50,735 nt of DNA from positions 1-50,735 of the forward strand of contig JAXMHQ010000034.1 in NCBI GenBank assembly GCA_046346665.1. Reading direction: 5' to 3'. This DNA is from JAXMHQ01 sp046346665 (lineage in GTDB: Bacteria; Verrucomicrobiota; Verrucomicrobiia; Limisphaerales; JAXMHQ01). Positions 40,555 through 48,442 of this stretch are shown here, one piece after another. The notes beneath the pieces are model-generated. The model saw only the letters and a list, made by a program, of their open reading frames with translations, did no database searches and was not told where the DNA came from. Each line of letters opens with the position of its first letter. Within the stretch, counting starts at the first letter, position 1. A program made the position numbers and the translations under genes.

Positions 40555-43050
40555 CTAGTGCGGCACGGCCGCGACAGTTTGGTTGTTGTTGGGTCGGGAA
40601 AGTTGCGCGTGCAGACCCGGCGGGGTTGGCTGCGGCTCGCGTTCCTGCAAATACACTTCACGCATCCGCGCATCCGCCAAATCCAGCGCGGCGGCGGTCA
40701 CAGGCGAATCGGACGGCAAACCGGCGGCGACCATTTCCGCGCGCCGTTCATGACAGAATTGCAACCAGCGTTTGCCGTAAAAGTATTTCGCGCCGGGATG
40801 ACCGGTCAGCCGTTCACGCCCGGCATCGAGTTCAATCAAAAGATTTCCCAGCGTGTTGAGTGCGGCCGGCGCGTTGTCCGCCGGGGATTTCCATTCGCCC
40901 AGATACAACTGCACGACACTGTCCGTGCCGCGCAGCAAGACATCCTGATTCAGCGCGGTATTTTTCTGATACGCCGCGCACCGCGCCGCGATGGTCTGCC
41001 AATTCAGTGCCGCATCGTCCCGCAGGCCTACCAACGCCAGCGTCGGCGATTCGGTATCCAGCGCGTTGCAAAAAAGGCAGGTGTGCGGAAACACGTTCTG
41101 GAATGTGTCGGCGATGACTTGAAACTGGTGGGGCGTGAATTGATACATCGCCAGCCATTGGCAAAAAACGCCGCCCGGACGCAGCGAGCGGCGCACATCG
41201 CGGAAATGTTCCACGCTGTAAAGCCGTGACTCGCCCGGCGACCACGGCAAAAACAAATCGCCGATGACCATGTCAAACCGGTTTGGCGCGGCGGCCATCA
41301 CCGTGCGCCCGTCGTCAATCACCACCTTTGCCCGGCTGCGCGTGACACCGTGATTGAATTCGTTGAAAAAGCGGTCCGCCGCGCGCTCCACCAGTGACGA
41401 CAGTTCCACCACCGTGATGGAATTGAGATTGGAATGCAGCAGCGCCGCGCCCGGTGTGATGCCGGTGGCCAGCCCGATGAACGCAACATCGCGCGGCGCG
41501 GGATGCAGCAGCAACGACAGATTCGCCTGTCGCTCCTCGCTCGCGATCGCGTGCGAGCCGCCCAGCAGGTATTGGTTGTCCATCAAAATGCAGCGACCCA
41601 GCGCGGCATTTTCCACGACCGCCACCGCGCCTTCGCGCCCCGCGCGATGGTCAAGCAACTGGAGTCGATGATGCGTGTTGACCAATGGCAATTCACGCAG
41701 GCCGAAAAGGATGAGCAACACCCCGCCTGCGGCTGCGCCGGCTTGAGGAATCAGCCAGACAGGGCGCCGTTGATCCCGCAATGCCAGGGCCAGGCCCGCG
41801 AGCACGTAGGCGACGGCCGTCACGCCCAGCGACACATGAACATCGAACGCCGGCAGCAACACTCGATAGGCGGTTTCCGCGCCGATGACGCCGCCAAATC
41901 CATTCACCGCCAGCAGCCAGCCAAGTTTTCTTCCGTCCACGTCCCCCGCCGCTTCCGCCGCCCACGAAATCGTCAGCGGGAAGATCAATCCCGCCAGCAG
42001 AAAACCCGGTCCGAGTGAAATGAACGCCAGCAATGCCAGCTTGATGATGAATTCATTCACAGACCCATTCATGCCGAGCACGTTCATATGTTCGACGATG
42101 CCCATGAAAATCATCGGTCCGAAGGCGAGGGCGAGGGCGGCGGCGGCCAGTGCGCCGGCAACCAGGGATGAGATTGGCAGTTCCGGCCAGCGGCGGCGCA
42201 AGCGCGGCGCGAGCAATGCGCCGAGTGCGAGCGATAAAATGATGGCAAATAAAATCGCCGCCGGCGCGTAGAACGAAAGTGTCGCCACCAGCATGAACAT
42301 CTGGTTCGCGACCACTTCCGCCGCCAGAATCCCGGCACCCGAAAAAAGCGCCACGGCCAGAATCATGCGCGGCATTGATCGGGCAGGGACGCCGCGCGGC
42401 GGCATCCGGACAGCACCGCGCGCCGTCTCGACTTTTCCATCCACCCACCATGCGCCCGCCGCCACCGCCACATTCAGCGCCATCGCCGCCGCCATCGAAT
42501 ACGCCGCGCCGAGCGACGGCAGCAGACACAACACGGCGAACAGCAAGCCGGCCGCGCCGCCCAGGGTGTTGAGGGCGTAGAGCCTCACGCCGTCCGTCTC
42601 CAGCCGCTGTGTTTGGCGCAGCAGCGCGTGACACAAAAACGGCAACACCCAGCCCATGCAAAACGACGGCGGCAGCAGGATGATCGCGGAGAGCAGGGTT
42701 TTGACGGTCAAACCCGGCCAGTGCACAAGGTTCTCCATTCCAAGCGCCGGCCAAATCCAATCCGTCCATTCCGGCAAAAACAACACCGGCAAGGAGAACA
42801 GGGCGACGCCGAGTTCCGCCATTGCAACCGCTCGCCACGGCCGTGCAAGGCGGCTGATCCAGCGCGCGGCGCAAGCGGCTCCCAGGCCCAGCCCCAGGAA
42901 GAAACATCCGAAAACGCGACTGGATGATTCCGTGCTCGCGCCCAGCAGATCGATCATGCGCCGCGTCCAGAGCAGCTCATGCGTCAGCGCAGAAGCGCCG
43001 CTGACGAAAGCCAGCGCAAAAGCGATCTGAAGGAGACGGCGTGGATTCAC
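40555..43050 (-). CDS. Membrane protein fused to spermidine-synthase-like domain
   Basis: 831 residues, ATG 43050. Residues 1-440 hold about 12-14 helices arranged like an MFS-type permease (ALAFVSGASALTHELLWTRR, GCFFLGLGLGAACAARWISR, WLLAVNGFGGVIGAETAYRV). Residues about 465-760 are a SpeE-like Rossmann domain: DVAFIGLATGITPGAALLHS (SAM-site glycine loop), ITVVELSSLVERAADRFF, AKVVIDDGRTVMA and FDMVIGDLFLPWSPG. The aspartates used for polyamine transfer in true SpeE are not clearly kept, so the activity is uncertain. Sits between two anchor M genes; 22 bases after one of them. Confidence 0.88.
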   Translation of the reverse strand: MNPRRLLQIAFALAFVSGASALTHELLWTRRMIDLLGASTESSSRVFGCFFLGLGLGAACAARWISRLARPWRAVAMAELGVALFSLPVLFLPEWTDWIWPALGMENLVHWPGLTVKTLLSAIILLPPSFCMGWVLPFLCHALLRQTQRLETDGVRLYALNTLGGAAGLLFAVLCLLPSLGAAYSMAAAMALNVAVAAGAWWVDGKVETARGAVRMPPRGVPARSMPRMILAVALFSGAGILAAEVVANQMFMLVATLSFYAPAAILFAIILSLALGALLAPRLRRRWPELPISSLVAGALAAAALALAFGPMIFMGIVEHMNVLGMNGSVNEFIIKLALLAFISLGPGFLLAGLIFPLTISWAAEAAGDVDGRKLGWLLAVNGFGGVIGAETAYRVLLPAFDVHVSLGVTAVAYVLAGLALALRDQRRPVWLIPQAGAAAGGVLLILFGLRELPLVNTHHRLQLLDHRAGREGAVAVVENAALGRCILMDNQYLLGGSHAIASEERQANLSLLLHPAPRDVAFIGLATGITPGAALLHSNLNSITVVELSSLVERAADRFFNEFNHGVTRSRAKVVIDDGRTVMAAAPNRFDMVIGDLFLPWSPGESRLYSVEHFRDVRRSLRPGGVFCQWLAMYQFTPHQFQVIADTFQNVFPHTCLFCNALDTESPTLALVGLRDDAALNWQTIAARCAAYQKNTALNQDVLLRGTDSVVQLYLGEWKSPADNAPAALNTLGNLLIELDAGRERLTGHPGAKYFYGKRWLQFCHERRAEMVAAGLPSDSPVTAAALDLADARMREVYLQEREPQPTPPGLHAQLSRPNNNQTVAAVPH

Positions 43051-43072
43051 GGTTGCAATGATTCGGGTGATT

Positions 43073-43978
43073 TCAATGTTGTGTCTTGATGCGGAAGAAT
43101 TCCTGGTCTTGCGTGTTCGTCCGTGTGATTTGCTTCGTCAAACCGCTGCCGGTGAATTGCGCGCCGGCGTTGCCCCACGGACCGATGACATTGGTCGCGG
43201 ATTGCAATTGATAGAGTTGGCTGGGAACGGTGGACAAGCTGAGGACGATGTTGCTCGGCGCACTCTGCTGAATCATGAGAGAGGGCACGGCAAACGGCGC
43301 AACTTCGAACACGATGTTGTTGGTGCTGGTCAAAACGCCGTCCGTGATGTTCGTGCCGGTTACGGTGACGCCCAAAACGTATTCACCAGGCGCGGTGAAA
43401 CCCCAATTGTAATGCGCATGAGTGGGAAGGCCGAAACCGATCACATCGTCATCACCAAGGCCGTTTGCCGTTGTCCAACCAACGATGGGATTTCCAAACG
43501 CGTCAGTTTGCCACACCGAGAAATTGCCGGGACCGGAGAACGAACTTAGCCGGAACGTAATCGGCGGGATAAACTGATCGTAATGCAATTCATCCGAGCC
43601 CAGGCCGAAGAACGGCTCGCCGGCCACACTGCTTTGGGAGATATACCAGTTGGTCTGCCCGGCAGTCGCGCCGAGAAACGCATACGCGCCGTTGACCTGG
43701 CTGGAATTGAGAACGAGGCGCGTATTGGCATTGTTTGGCACGATGACATGAATGGTTTCGGGCGCGATGGGGTAATTGGTGTAGATCGCCCCATTCAAAA
43801 TGGTGTCGGCGCCAAAACGATAATGAAGGTTCCAATCGCTGTCTTGATAGCTGACGGACAGGTCGGCATGTCCGGCCATGTAGTTGGTGATGGTGTCCGC
43901 CTGTGAAATATTAACCGCAACCAGAAAGGCAACCGTCAGAACGCTTGCCGGGTTCATCGGAGTTTTAAACAGATTCAT
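43073..43978 (-). CDS. Choice-of-anchor M protein
   Basis: 301 residues, ATG 43978, signal peptide (PASVLTVAFLVAVNISQA). One anchor M domain with both His motifs: MAGHADLSVSYQDSDWNLHY, YAFLGATAGQTNWYISQS, SFSGPGNFSVWQTDAFGNP, LPTHAHYNWGFTAPGEYVLG. The C-terminal ~75 residues are a beta module (PSQLYQLQSATNVIGPWGNA) ending DQEFFRIKTQH, a variant of the FYR tail. Probably surface-exposed. Confidence 0.88.
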   Translation of the reverse strand: MNLFKTPMNPASVLTVAFLVAVNISQADTITNYMAGHADLSVSYQDSDWNLHYRFGADTILNGAIYTNYPIAPETIHVIVPNNANTRLVLNSSQVNGAYAFLGATAGQTNWYISQSSVAGEPFFGLGSDELHYDQFIPPITFRLSSFSGPGNFSVWQTDAFGNPIVGWTTANGLGDDDVIGFGLPTHAHYNWGFTAPGEYVLGVTVTGTNITDGVLTSTNNIVFEVAPFAVPSLMIQQSAPSNIVLSLSTVPSQLYQLQSATNVIGPWGNAGAQFTGSGLTKQITRTNTQDQEFFRIKTQH

Positions 43979-44003
43979 AAGGTGCGAGGTTTTCGTTCAG
44001 GAT

Positions 44004-44696
44004 TTATTTCGGTGGCAGGGCGAAATTATCGCCCGCCTCAATGCGTTTTTTGAGAATTGCTGCTTTGACGAATTCCACGTGCATGTCGGCGAACAGATAG
44101 TTGGCGCCCGCGCCGTGGCGGTTTGGCTGGATGTCCGCCAGCACGCTGCTCCAGCCAGTGGTCAACCAGCCTGAAGAATGCGTGTGATCCTCGCCCGAGC
44201 CGTAACCGTTGCGGTTACTTTCAAAGACAATCATCATCTCGGTGGGATGTGGAATCGCGTCCAGCTTGGAATAAACCGGCACATCCGGACGGATGTTTCC
44301 AAAGGGATCCAGAGCCTGAGAAACGTCGGTGTATCCGTTGAGAACGTAACTGGTGCCGTTGTTGGTCAGCCGTTCCATGCCCTTCGGGTCGGACAGGCAA
44401 ATGCGGATCTTATCCACTTTCCCCACGTAAGGTGAGAGGGAGAAGATCCACGAATTGGTCAGGAGCGCGTGCGCGGTGCCAGGCAGATAACCTTTAAGGT
44501 CGTCATCGGCATACATTTTCATCGCCACCCCGATTTGCCGCATGTTGGACATGCAACTGGTCTGTTTGGCTTTTTCCTTCGCACGCACCAAAGCGGGCAA
44601 CAACAAGGCCGCAAGGATGGCGATGATGGCAATCACCACCAGCAATTCGATCAAAGTGAACCCGCCGCTGCGGTTCAACGCACGGCTCGTTTTCAT
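44004..44696 (-). CDS. Pseudopilin in the metal operon
   Basis: 230 residues from ATG 44696. Class III signal SGGFTLIELLVVIAIIAILA with cleavage after G and Glu at +5, then ALLLPALVRAKEKAKQTSCM. The middle is globular (YADDDLKGYLPGTAHALLTN). The end has RHGAGANYLFADMHVEFVKA, the H-x9-D motif with H instead of the usual G. It lies between the His-rich membrane protein and an anchor M gene, 25 bases from the latter, so it is part of the operon; its job there is unclear. Confidence 0.92.
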   Translation of the reverse strand: MKTSRALNRSGGFTLIELLVVIAIIAILAALLLPALVRAKEKAKQTSCMSNMRQIGVAMKMYADDDLKGYLPGTAHALLTNSWIFSLSPYVGKVDKIRICLSDPKGMERLTNNGTSYVLNGYTDVSQALDPFGNIRPDVPVYSKLDAIPHPTEMMIVFESNRNGYGSGEDHTHSSGWLTTGWSSVLADIQPNRHGAGANYLFADMHVEFVKAAILKKRIEAGDNFALPPK

Positions 44697-44840
44697 GATT
44701 ATGTTTTTCGATTTGCGACTCGCGCACGGCGAGTCCGGGCACGAAAATCCCGAAACGGACTGTATGGAGGAAAAGTTCCTTTCCAGCGATGGGGCCATTC
44801 GCCTACGCGAAGTGCCGCCCCGGAAAAGACCGGCTAGGAA

Positions 44841-45155
44841 TCAGGAGAGGGATGCGGGCGGACCGCAACTGAGAGGAAGGAAGAACTCAAACGAAAGGAA
44901 AACCGGAACGGGCTCGAGAATCACCGTCACGGGCATTTGCGAGGCCGCCACGGCATGAATTCCACCCGTGTCCGGGGAATCCACCTGCCCGCTGAGCAGC
45001 ATGGTCACCGCACAATGATGCTTGGCGTCGTGCGAATCCGGGTGAAACAGGTGATGCAATGGCTCATATTGAGTCATCGCATGCACAAAGAGGAACAACC
45101 CCAACAGCAGCAAGGCGAAGACACGCCTGCCGCCAAGGGCATTGCCCGGACTCAT
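44841..45155 (-). CDS. Small His-rich membrane protein
   Basis: 104 residues from ATG 45155. One clear N-terminal helix (RRVFALLLLGLFLFVHAM), then a loop HHLFHPDSHDAKHHCAVTML with six His and one Cys, then hydrophobic stretches (PVTVILEPVPVFLSFEFFLP). No family recognised. The His/Cys loop suggests a periplasmic metal ligand. First gene of the second operon, 66 bases below operator site B. Confidence 0.7.
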   Translation of the reverse strand: MSPGNALGGRRVFALLLLGLFLFVHAMTQYEPLHHLFHPDSHDAKHHCAVTMLLSGQVDSPDTGGIHAVAASQMPVTVILEPVPVFLSFEFFLPLSCGPPASLS

Positions 45156-45220
45156 GTGTGACCATTTCTTCACCAGGACATTAGCTAAGCAAAAGTCGTG
45201 CACACTGACAACGGCCATTT

Positions 45221-45238
45221 GCGCAAGTGACTTGCAGA
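45221..45238. promoter_or_regulatory. Candidate Fur-family operator, site B
   Basis: GCGCAAGTGACTTGCAGA with the 6-1-6 dyad GCAAGT-G-ACTTGC, 66 bases upstream of the start at 45155. Identical to site A (37653-37670) at 16 of 18 positions; the two changes are opposite each other in the dyad. Same orientation relative to the genes. Confidence 0.65.
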
Positions 45239-45399
45239 TTTCACAGAAAGGAGCCGGCTACACGCGAAACGTGACGGGGCGCTGCGAAATCTGCAGCCAT
45301 TTTTCCACCGGCGGCCCCCATCCTGTGCCCGCGGAAACAGCGACGCTCGATTTCTGCAAACCTTGGCGCCAATTGTTGAAGGTTCAGATGTGACACCAG

Positions 45400-45566
45400 G
45401 TGTTGCGCCACCTCACCCCGGCCCTCTCCCCCGTCCCGGCGGAAGGGGAGCGCGGCTCCGCCCAATAGCCAAGCGAAGCGATTCAAATGCTGGCTCCTGA
45501 ATTCTGAATTCTGAATTCTGTCTGTACAATTAGAGTCAATTCGGGTTCATTAGAGCGTTTTCAATA
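45400..45566. other. Mosaic spacer
   Basis: CCTCACCCCGGCCCTCTCCC boilerplate repeat, AATAGCCAAGCG, and TGCTGGCTCCTGAATTCTGA filler. No gene. Confidence 0.6.
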
Positions 45567-45673
45567 AAACTGTAGCCGTTTATTCATCCGCAGATTTCGC
45601 AGATGAACGCAGATTATCTGTGAAATCTGTGAAATCTGCGGATGTTCTTTCAGGCGCTTGCCGGCTACGGTTT
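45567..45673. repeat. 107-bp MITE-like element, copy 2
   Basis: TIRs AAACTGTAGCCG (45567-45578) and CGGCTACGGTTT (45662-45673), inner palindrome ATCCGCAGATTTCGCAGATG / AATCTGCGGAT. Length identical to copy 1 at 22708-22814, with a handful of base changes. Confidence 0.85.
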
Positions 45674-45787
45674 AGCTTGAACTGGCCTAGCGTTCATTCG
45701 CGGTTGAAAAGTTGCCCCTTTCGGCGCCGTTCACGCTTGGGATTGGGGGGATGCCGGCGGTTTATTGGTGCGCTATATTGTCTGACG

Positions 45788-46999
45788 ATGACGGTTCTCA
45801 TTTCAGGCATCGGTATTGCCGGGCCGACGCTGGCGTATTGGCTTTCCGTTTATGGCGTGCAATCGACGCTCGTGGAACGCGCGCGCGGTCTGCGCACCGG
45901 CGGTTACGCCATTGATTTCTGGGGACGCGGTTACGATGTCGCCGAACGAATGGGAATCCTTCCGGACATCCGCCGCGATGGATACGAGATCAAAGAGATG
46001 CGCATCGTCAATTCGAAGGGACGACGGATAGGCGGCTTCGATGTGGACGTCTTCCGCGCCGCCACGAATGGGCGTTACGTGACCATCGCCCGCAGCGACC
46101 TGGCCAGGAACATTTATCGCACGATCGAAAGCCGTTGCGAAACGATCTTCGACGATAGCATCACCGGGATCAGGCAAACCGGGCGTGGCGTGAATGTCAC
46201 TTTCGAACGCGCGCCGGCCAGAACCTTTGACGTCGTCATCGGCGCCGATGGACTTCACTCGGCCGTCCGAAAGCTGGTGTTTGGAAATGAAACCCGTTTT
46301 GAGAGCTTTCTTGGCTACTCGGTCGCAGCCTTTGAAGCGGCCGGCTACCCTTCCAGGAACGAAGACGCTTACATCGGTTATGGCGCGCCCGGGAAGCAGG
46401 TTGGGCGTTTCTCCTTGCGGAATAATCGCACGCTATTCCTGTTTGTGTTCGCGGACGCCGGCGGGAATCCCGTGGATGCCCGTGACACGGAGGCCCACAA
46501 GAGGGTGCTGCGCTCCCAATTCGGCGGTCTCGGCTGGGAATGTCCGGAGATTCTTGCGGCGATGGACTCCTGCGACGACCTGTATTTCGATCGCGTGAGT
46601 CAGATTCAGATGGACAGATGGTCGCTGGGCCGGGTCGGGCTCATCGGCGACGCGGCGTTTGCTCCATCGCTGCTTGCGGGCCAAGGGTCAGCCCTGGCCA
46701 TGACAGCGGCGTACGTGCTTGCCGGTGAGATGAAGAAGGCCGCCGGCTCCCCCGAACGCGCATTCGAGCGCTATGAACAATTGTTGCATCCGCTCATCCT
46801 CGCCAAGCAAAAGGCGGCCAGGAAGTTTGCCGGATCTTTTGCGCCCAAAACGCGCCTGGGACTTTTCGCGCGCAACCAGGCGACAAAGGTGCTGACCCTG
46901 CCGTTCGTCACGAAGCGGGTCATGCGCTCAACACTGCTGGACTCGATGGAGCTGCCCGAATACTTCGAAAACGCGCCCGTTCTTGCCAAACCCACTTGA
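45788..46999 (+). CDS. FAD-dependent monooxygenase
   Basis: 403 residues from ATG 45788. Upstream in-frame starts are ignored because the FAD-binding strand begins here: MTVLISGIGIAGPTLAYWLS (GxGxxG at 7-12). The DG-type motif is FDVVIGADGLHSAVRKLVFG, and the ribityl-binding GD motif is GLIGDAAFAPSLLAGQGSAL. These three place it in the PHBH/TetX-like group A monooxygenases, soluble and NAD(P)H-dependent, acting on an unknown aromatic or polycyclic substrate. GDAAFAPS replaces the usual GDAAH-P, so substrate handling may differ. Monocistronic. Confidence 0.93.
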   Translation: MTVLISGIGIAGPTLAYWLSVYGVQSTLVERARGLRTGGYAIDFWGRGYDVAERMGILPDIRRDGYEIKEMRIVNSKGRRIGGFDVDVFRAATNGRYVTIARSDLARNIYRTIESRCETIFDDSITGIRQTGRGVNVTFERAPARTFDVVIGADGLHSAVRKLVFGNETRFESFLGYSVAAFEAAGYPSRNEDAYIGYGAPGKQVGRFSLRNNRTLFLFVFADAGGNPVDARDTEAHKRVLRSQFGGLGWECPEILAAMDSCDDLYFDRVSQIQMDRWSLGRVGLIGDAAFAPSLLAGQGSALAMTAAYVLAGEMKKAAGSPERAFERYEQLLHPLILAKQKAARKFAGSFAPKTRLGLFARNQATKVLTLPFVTKRVMRSTLLDSMELPEYFENAPVLAKPT

Positions 47000-47167
47000 A
47001 CGCTCAAACCATCGGCGCCGGCATTTTCTCACAGCAGAGCGTGTCACCGGGTCTTTTGACCTCATCCATTCCAGTCGCGAACGCACGCGTCGGCCAGACG
47101 CAGAATCGCCTGAGCCCGCCAGCGTGCAGGTCCGCCTGCCGGCACCGCAAAATAAGCCGCAGCGGCT

Positions 47168-47713
47168 TCAGGGCGGGGGCGCTTGTTGATCGGGGAACAC
47201 CAGTTTGGACGTGTCGAACCCGAGCGCGGCGGCCCGGGAGATGAGCTTGTCTTTGAGTTCAGGATGGATTTCCGGCGTTCGCGACAGGATCCACAGGTAG
47301 GATTTGTTCGGACCCGAGATCACGGAGTATTGGTAATCTTTTTCGTCGAGCTCGAAGATGATGTACGACCCGTAGAACGGGCCGAAGAAGGATACTTTCA
47401 GGTAGCCGATGTCGGGAGATTTGACGAAGAACGCTTTGCCCTCGGCGGATTTCCATTCCTTTTTGCCGTCCGAATAGCCGCGGTTGACGACGCGCACGCC
47501 GCCGCCGTCGCGCGGGCTGTATTCGGCGGTGACGTGGCTCAGGCCGCGTTCGAAGGAATGGTCGAGGCGGGCGATCTCGTACCAGCGTCCGAGGTAACGA
47601 TTGAGTTCGAATCCCTGGACGGGCGTGACGCCTTTGGGCACGCCGGTGCAACCGGTGAGAATCCAGGCTATCGCCAGGCAGCCCGCGGAGGACAGGACGG
47701 TTGGCAATTTCAT
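47168..47713 (-). CDS. blc: Lipocalin lipoprotein, Blc type
   Basis: 181 residues from ATG 47713, chosen for the lipoprotein signal (LAIAWILTGCTG, lipidated C22). The lipocalin motif GxW is in LNRYLGRWYEIARLDHSFER. Further matches are YSPRDGGGVRVVNRGYSDGK, GYLKVSFFGPFYGSYIIFEL and YSVISGPNKSYLWILSRTPE, all typical of bacterial Blc. An outer-membrane-anchored eight-stranded barrel that binds fatty acids or lysophospholipids. The start lies next to REP-like sequence. Transcribed alone. Confidence 0.95.
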   Translation of the reverse strand: MKLPTVLSSAGCLAIAWILTGCTGVPKGVTPVQGFELNRYLGRWYEIARLDHSFERGLSHVTAEYSPRDGGGVRVVNRGYSDGKKEWKSAEGKAFFVKSPDIGYLKVSFFGPFYGSYIIFELDEKDYQYSVISGPNKSYLWILSRTPEIHPELKDKLISRAAALGFDTSKLVFPDQQAPPP

Positions 47714-47759
47714 GGGTATGAGGATGGCATATCCAACGCCGAAAATCGAGTTAACCACG

Positions 47760-48005
47760 GATGAAGATGGATGTTTTTATCGCGGATGACGCGGATGGGC
47801 GCGGATGGGGGGAGGTGTCTTCATTTGAATCCTGTCTTCGAGCGAGCAGATGGTTTGGTAGGGCGCCGCTCCGCGGCGCCGGGCGCGCGGGGCGCGGGCC
47901 GACCACATGCCAACTGCAAATTAGGATATCCCCCCTCCGCCACCAAAGAGAACATGAGAATGGGCGTGGCTGGACATGGCCGGGTCGGCGGGGCAGCATG
48001 GAGGG
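47760..48005. other. Spacer with GC hairpin
   Basis: ACCACGGATGAAGATGGATG near 47755 is a short fragment of the ATCCGTGG element. A hairpin GGCGCCGCTCCGCGGCGCC lies near 47863. No gene. Confidence 0.55.
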
Positions 48006-48218
48006 ATGGCAGAAGAAAACTCCGAGCGTCTGGACCGGCTGGAAATGCACGTGGCGCACCTGGAGCGGCTGGTGGAGCAATTGAACGGCGTGGTGATCGA
48101 GCAGGGCAAAGTCCTGGAGCGGCTGAGCAAGGAGATCCGTAGGCAATCGGGGACCCTGCAGACGCTGGAACTGGAGCGGGTGAAATCCAACGTTCAAAAG
48201 CCGCCGCATTACGAGTGA
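48006..48218 (+). CDS. slyX: SlyX family protein
   Basis: 70 residues from ATG 48006. A coiled coil covers nearly the whole chain (LDRLEMHVAHLERLVEQLNG, VVIEQGKVLERLSKEIRRQS), ending with the family tail PPHYE. Length is normal for SlyX. SlyX function is not well defined. GGAGGG overlaps the position immediately before the ATG, a spacing shorter than usual; an in-frame ATG at 47976 is less likely. The gene precedes repeat sequence. Confidence 0.88.
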   Translation: MAEENSERLDRLEMHVAHLERLVEQLNGVVIEQGKVLERLSKEIRRQSGTLQTLELERVKSNVQKPPHYE

Positions 48219-48442
48219 TCCCGCGCCTTGCGAGTGCGGTGATGGATGGTTGGATTTTTGGATTGATGGGACGGATCGAGGACGAGGCTCGTATTTTCCA
48301 TCACTCCAAAACTCCGATACTCCAACACTCCAATGCCTCTGTCAGGGCTCGACGGAGTCTCGCCCCACCGGTAGGTGGGGGTTCGGTAGTTTTAACGACA
48401 TGACGACCGGCTCATGGGCGCTGATACTGGCCCTGCTCTTCT
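48219..48442. other. Spacer upstream of the GH2 gene
   Basis: Includes TCCAAAACTCCGATACTCCA and CCCCACCGGTAGGTGGGG (a perfect 7-bp stem with 4-base loop at about 48362-48379). No gene recognised. Confidence 0.5.

Noticed and set aside
41434..42018. Plus-strand open frame opposite the SpeE-like gene
   Set aside because: Composition is Gln/Arg/His-rich as expected of an antisense shadow; the minus frame encodes helices and a SAM motif.
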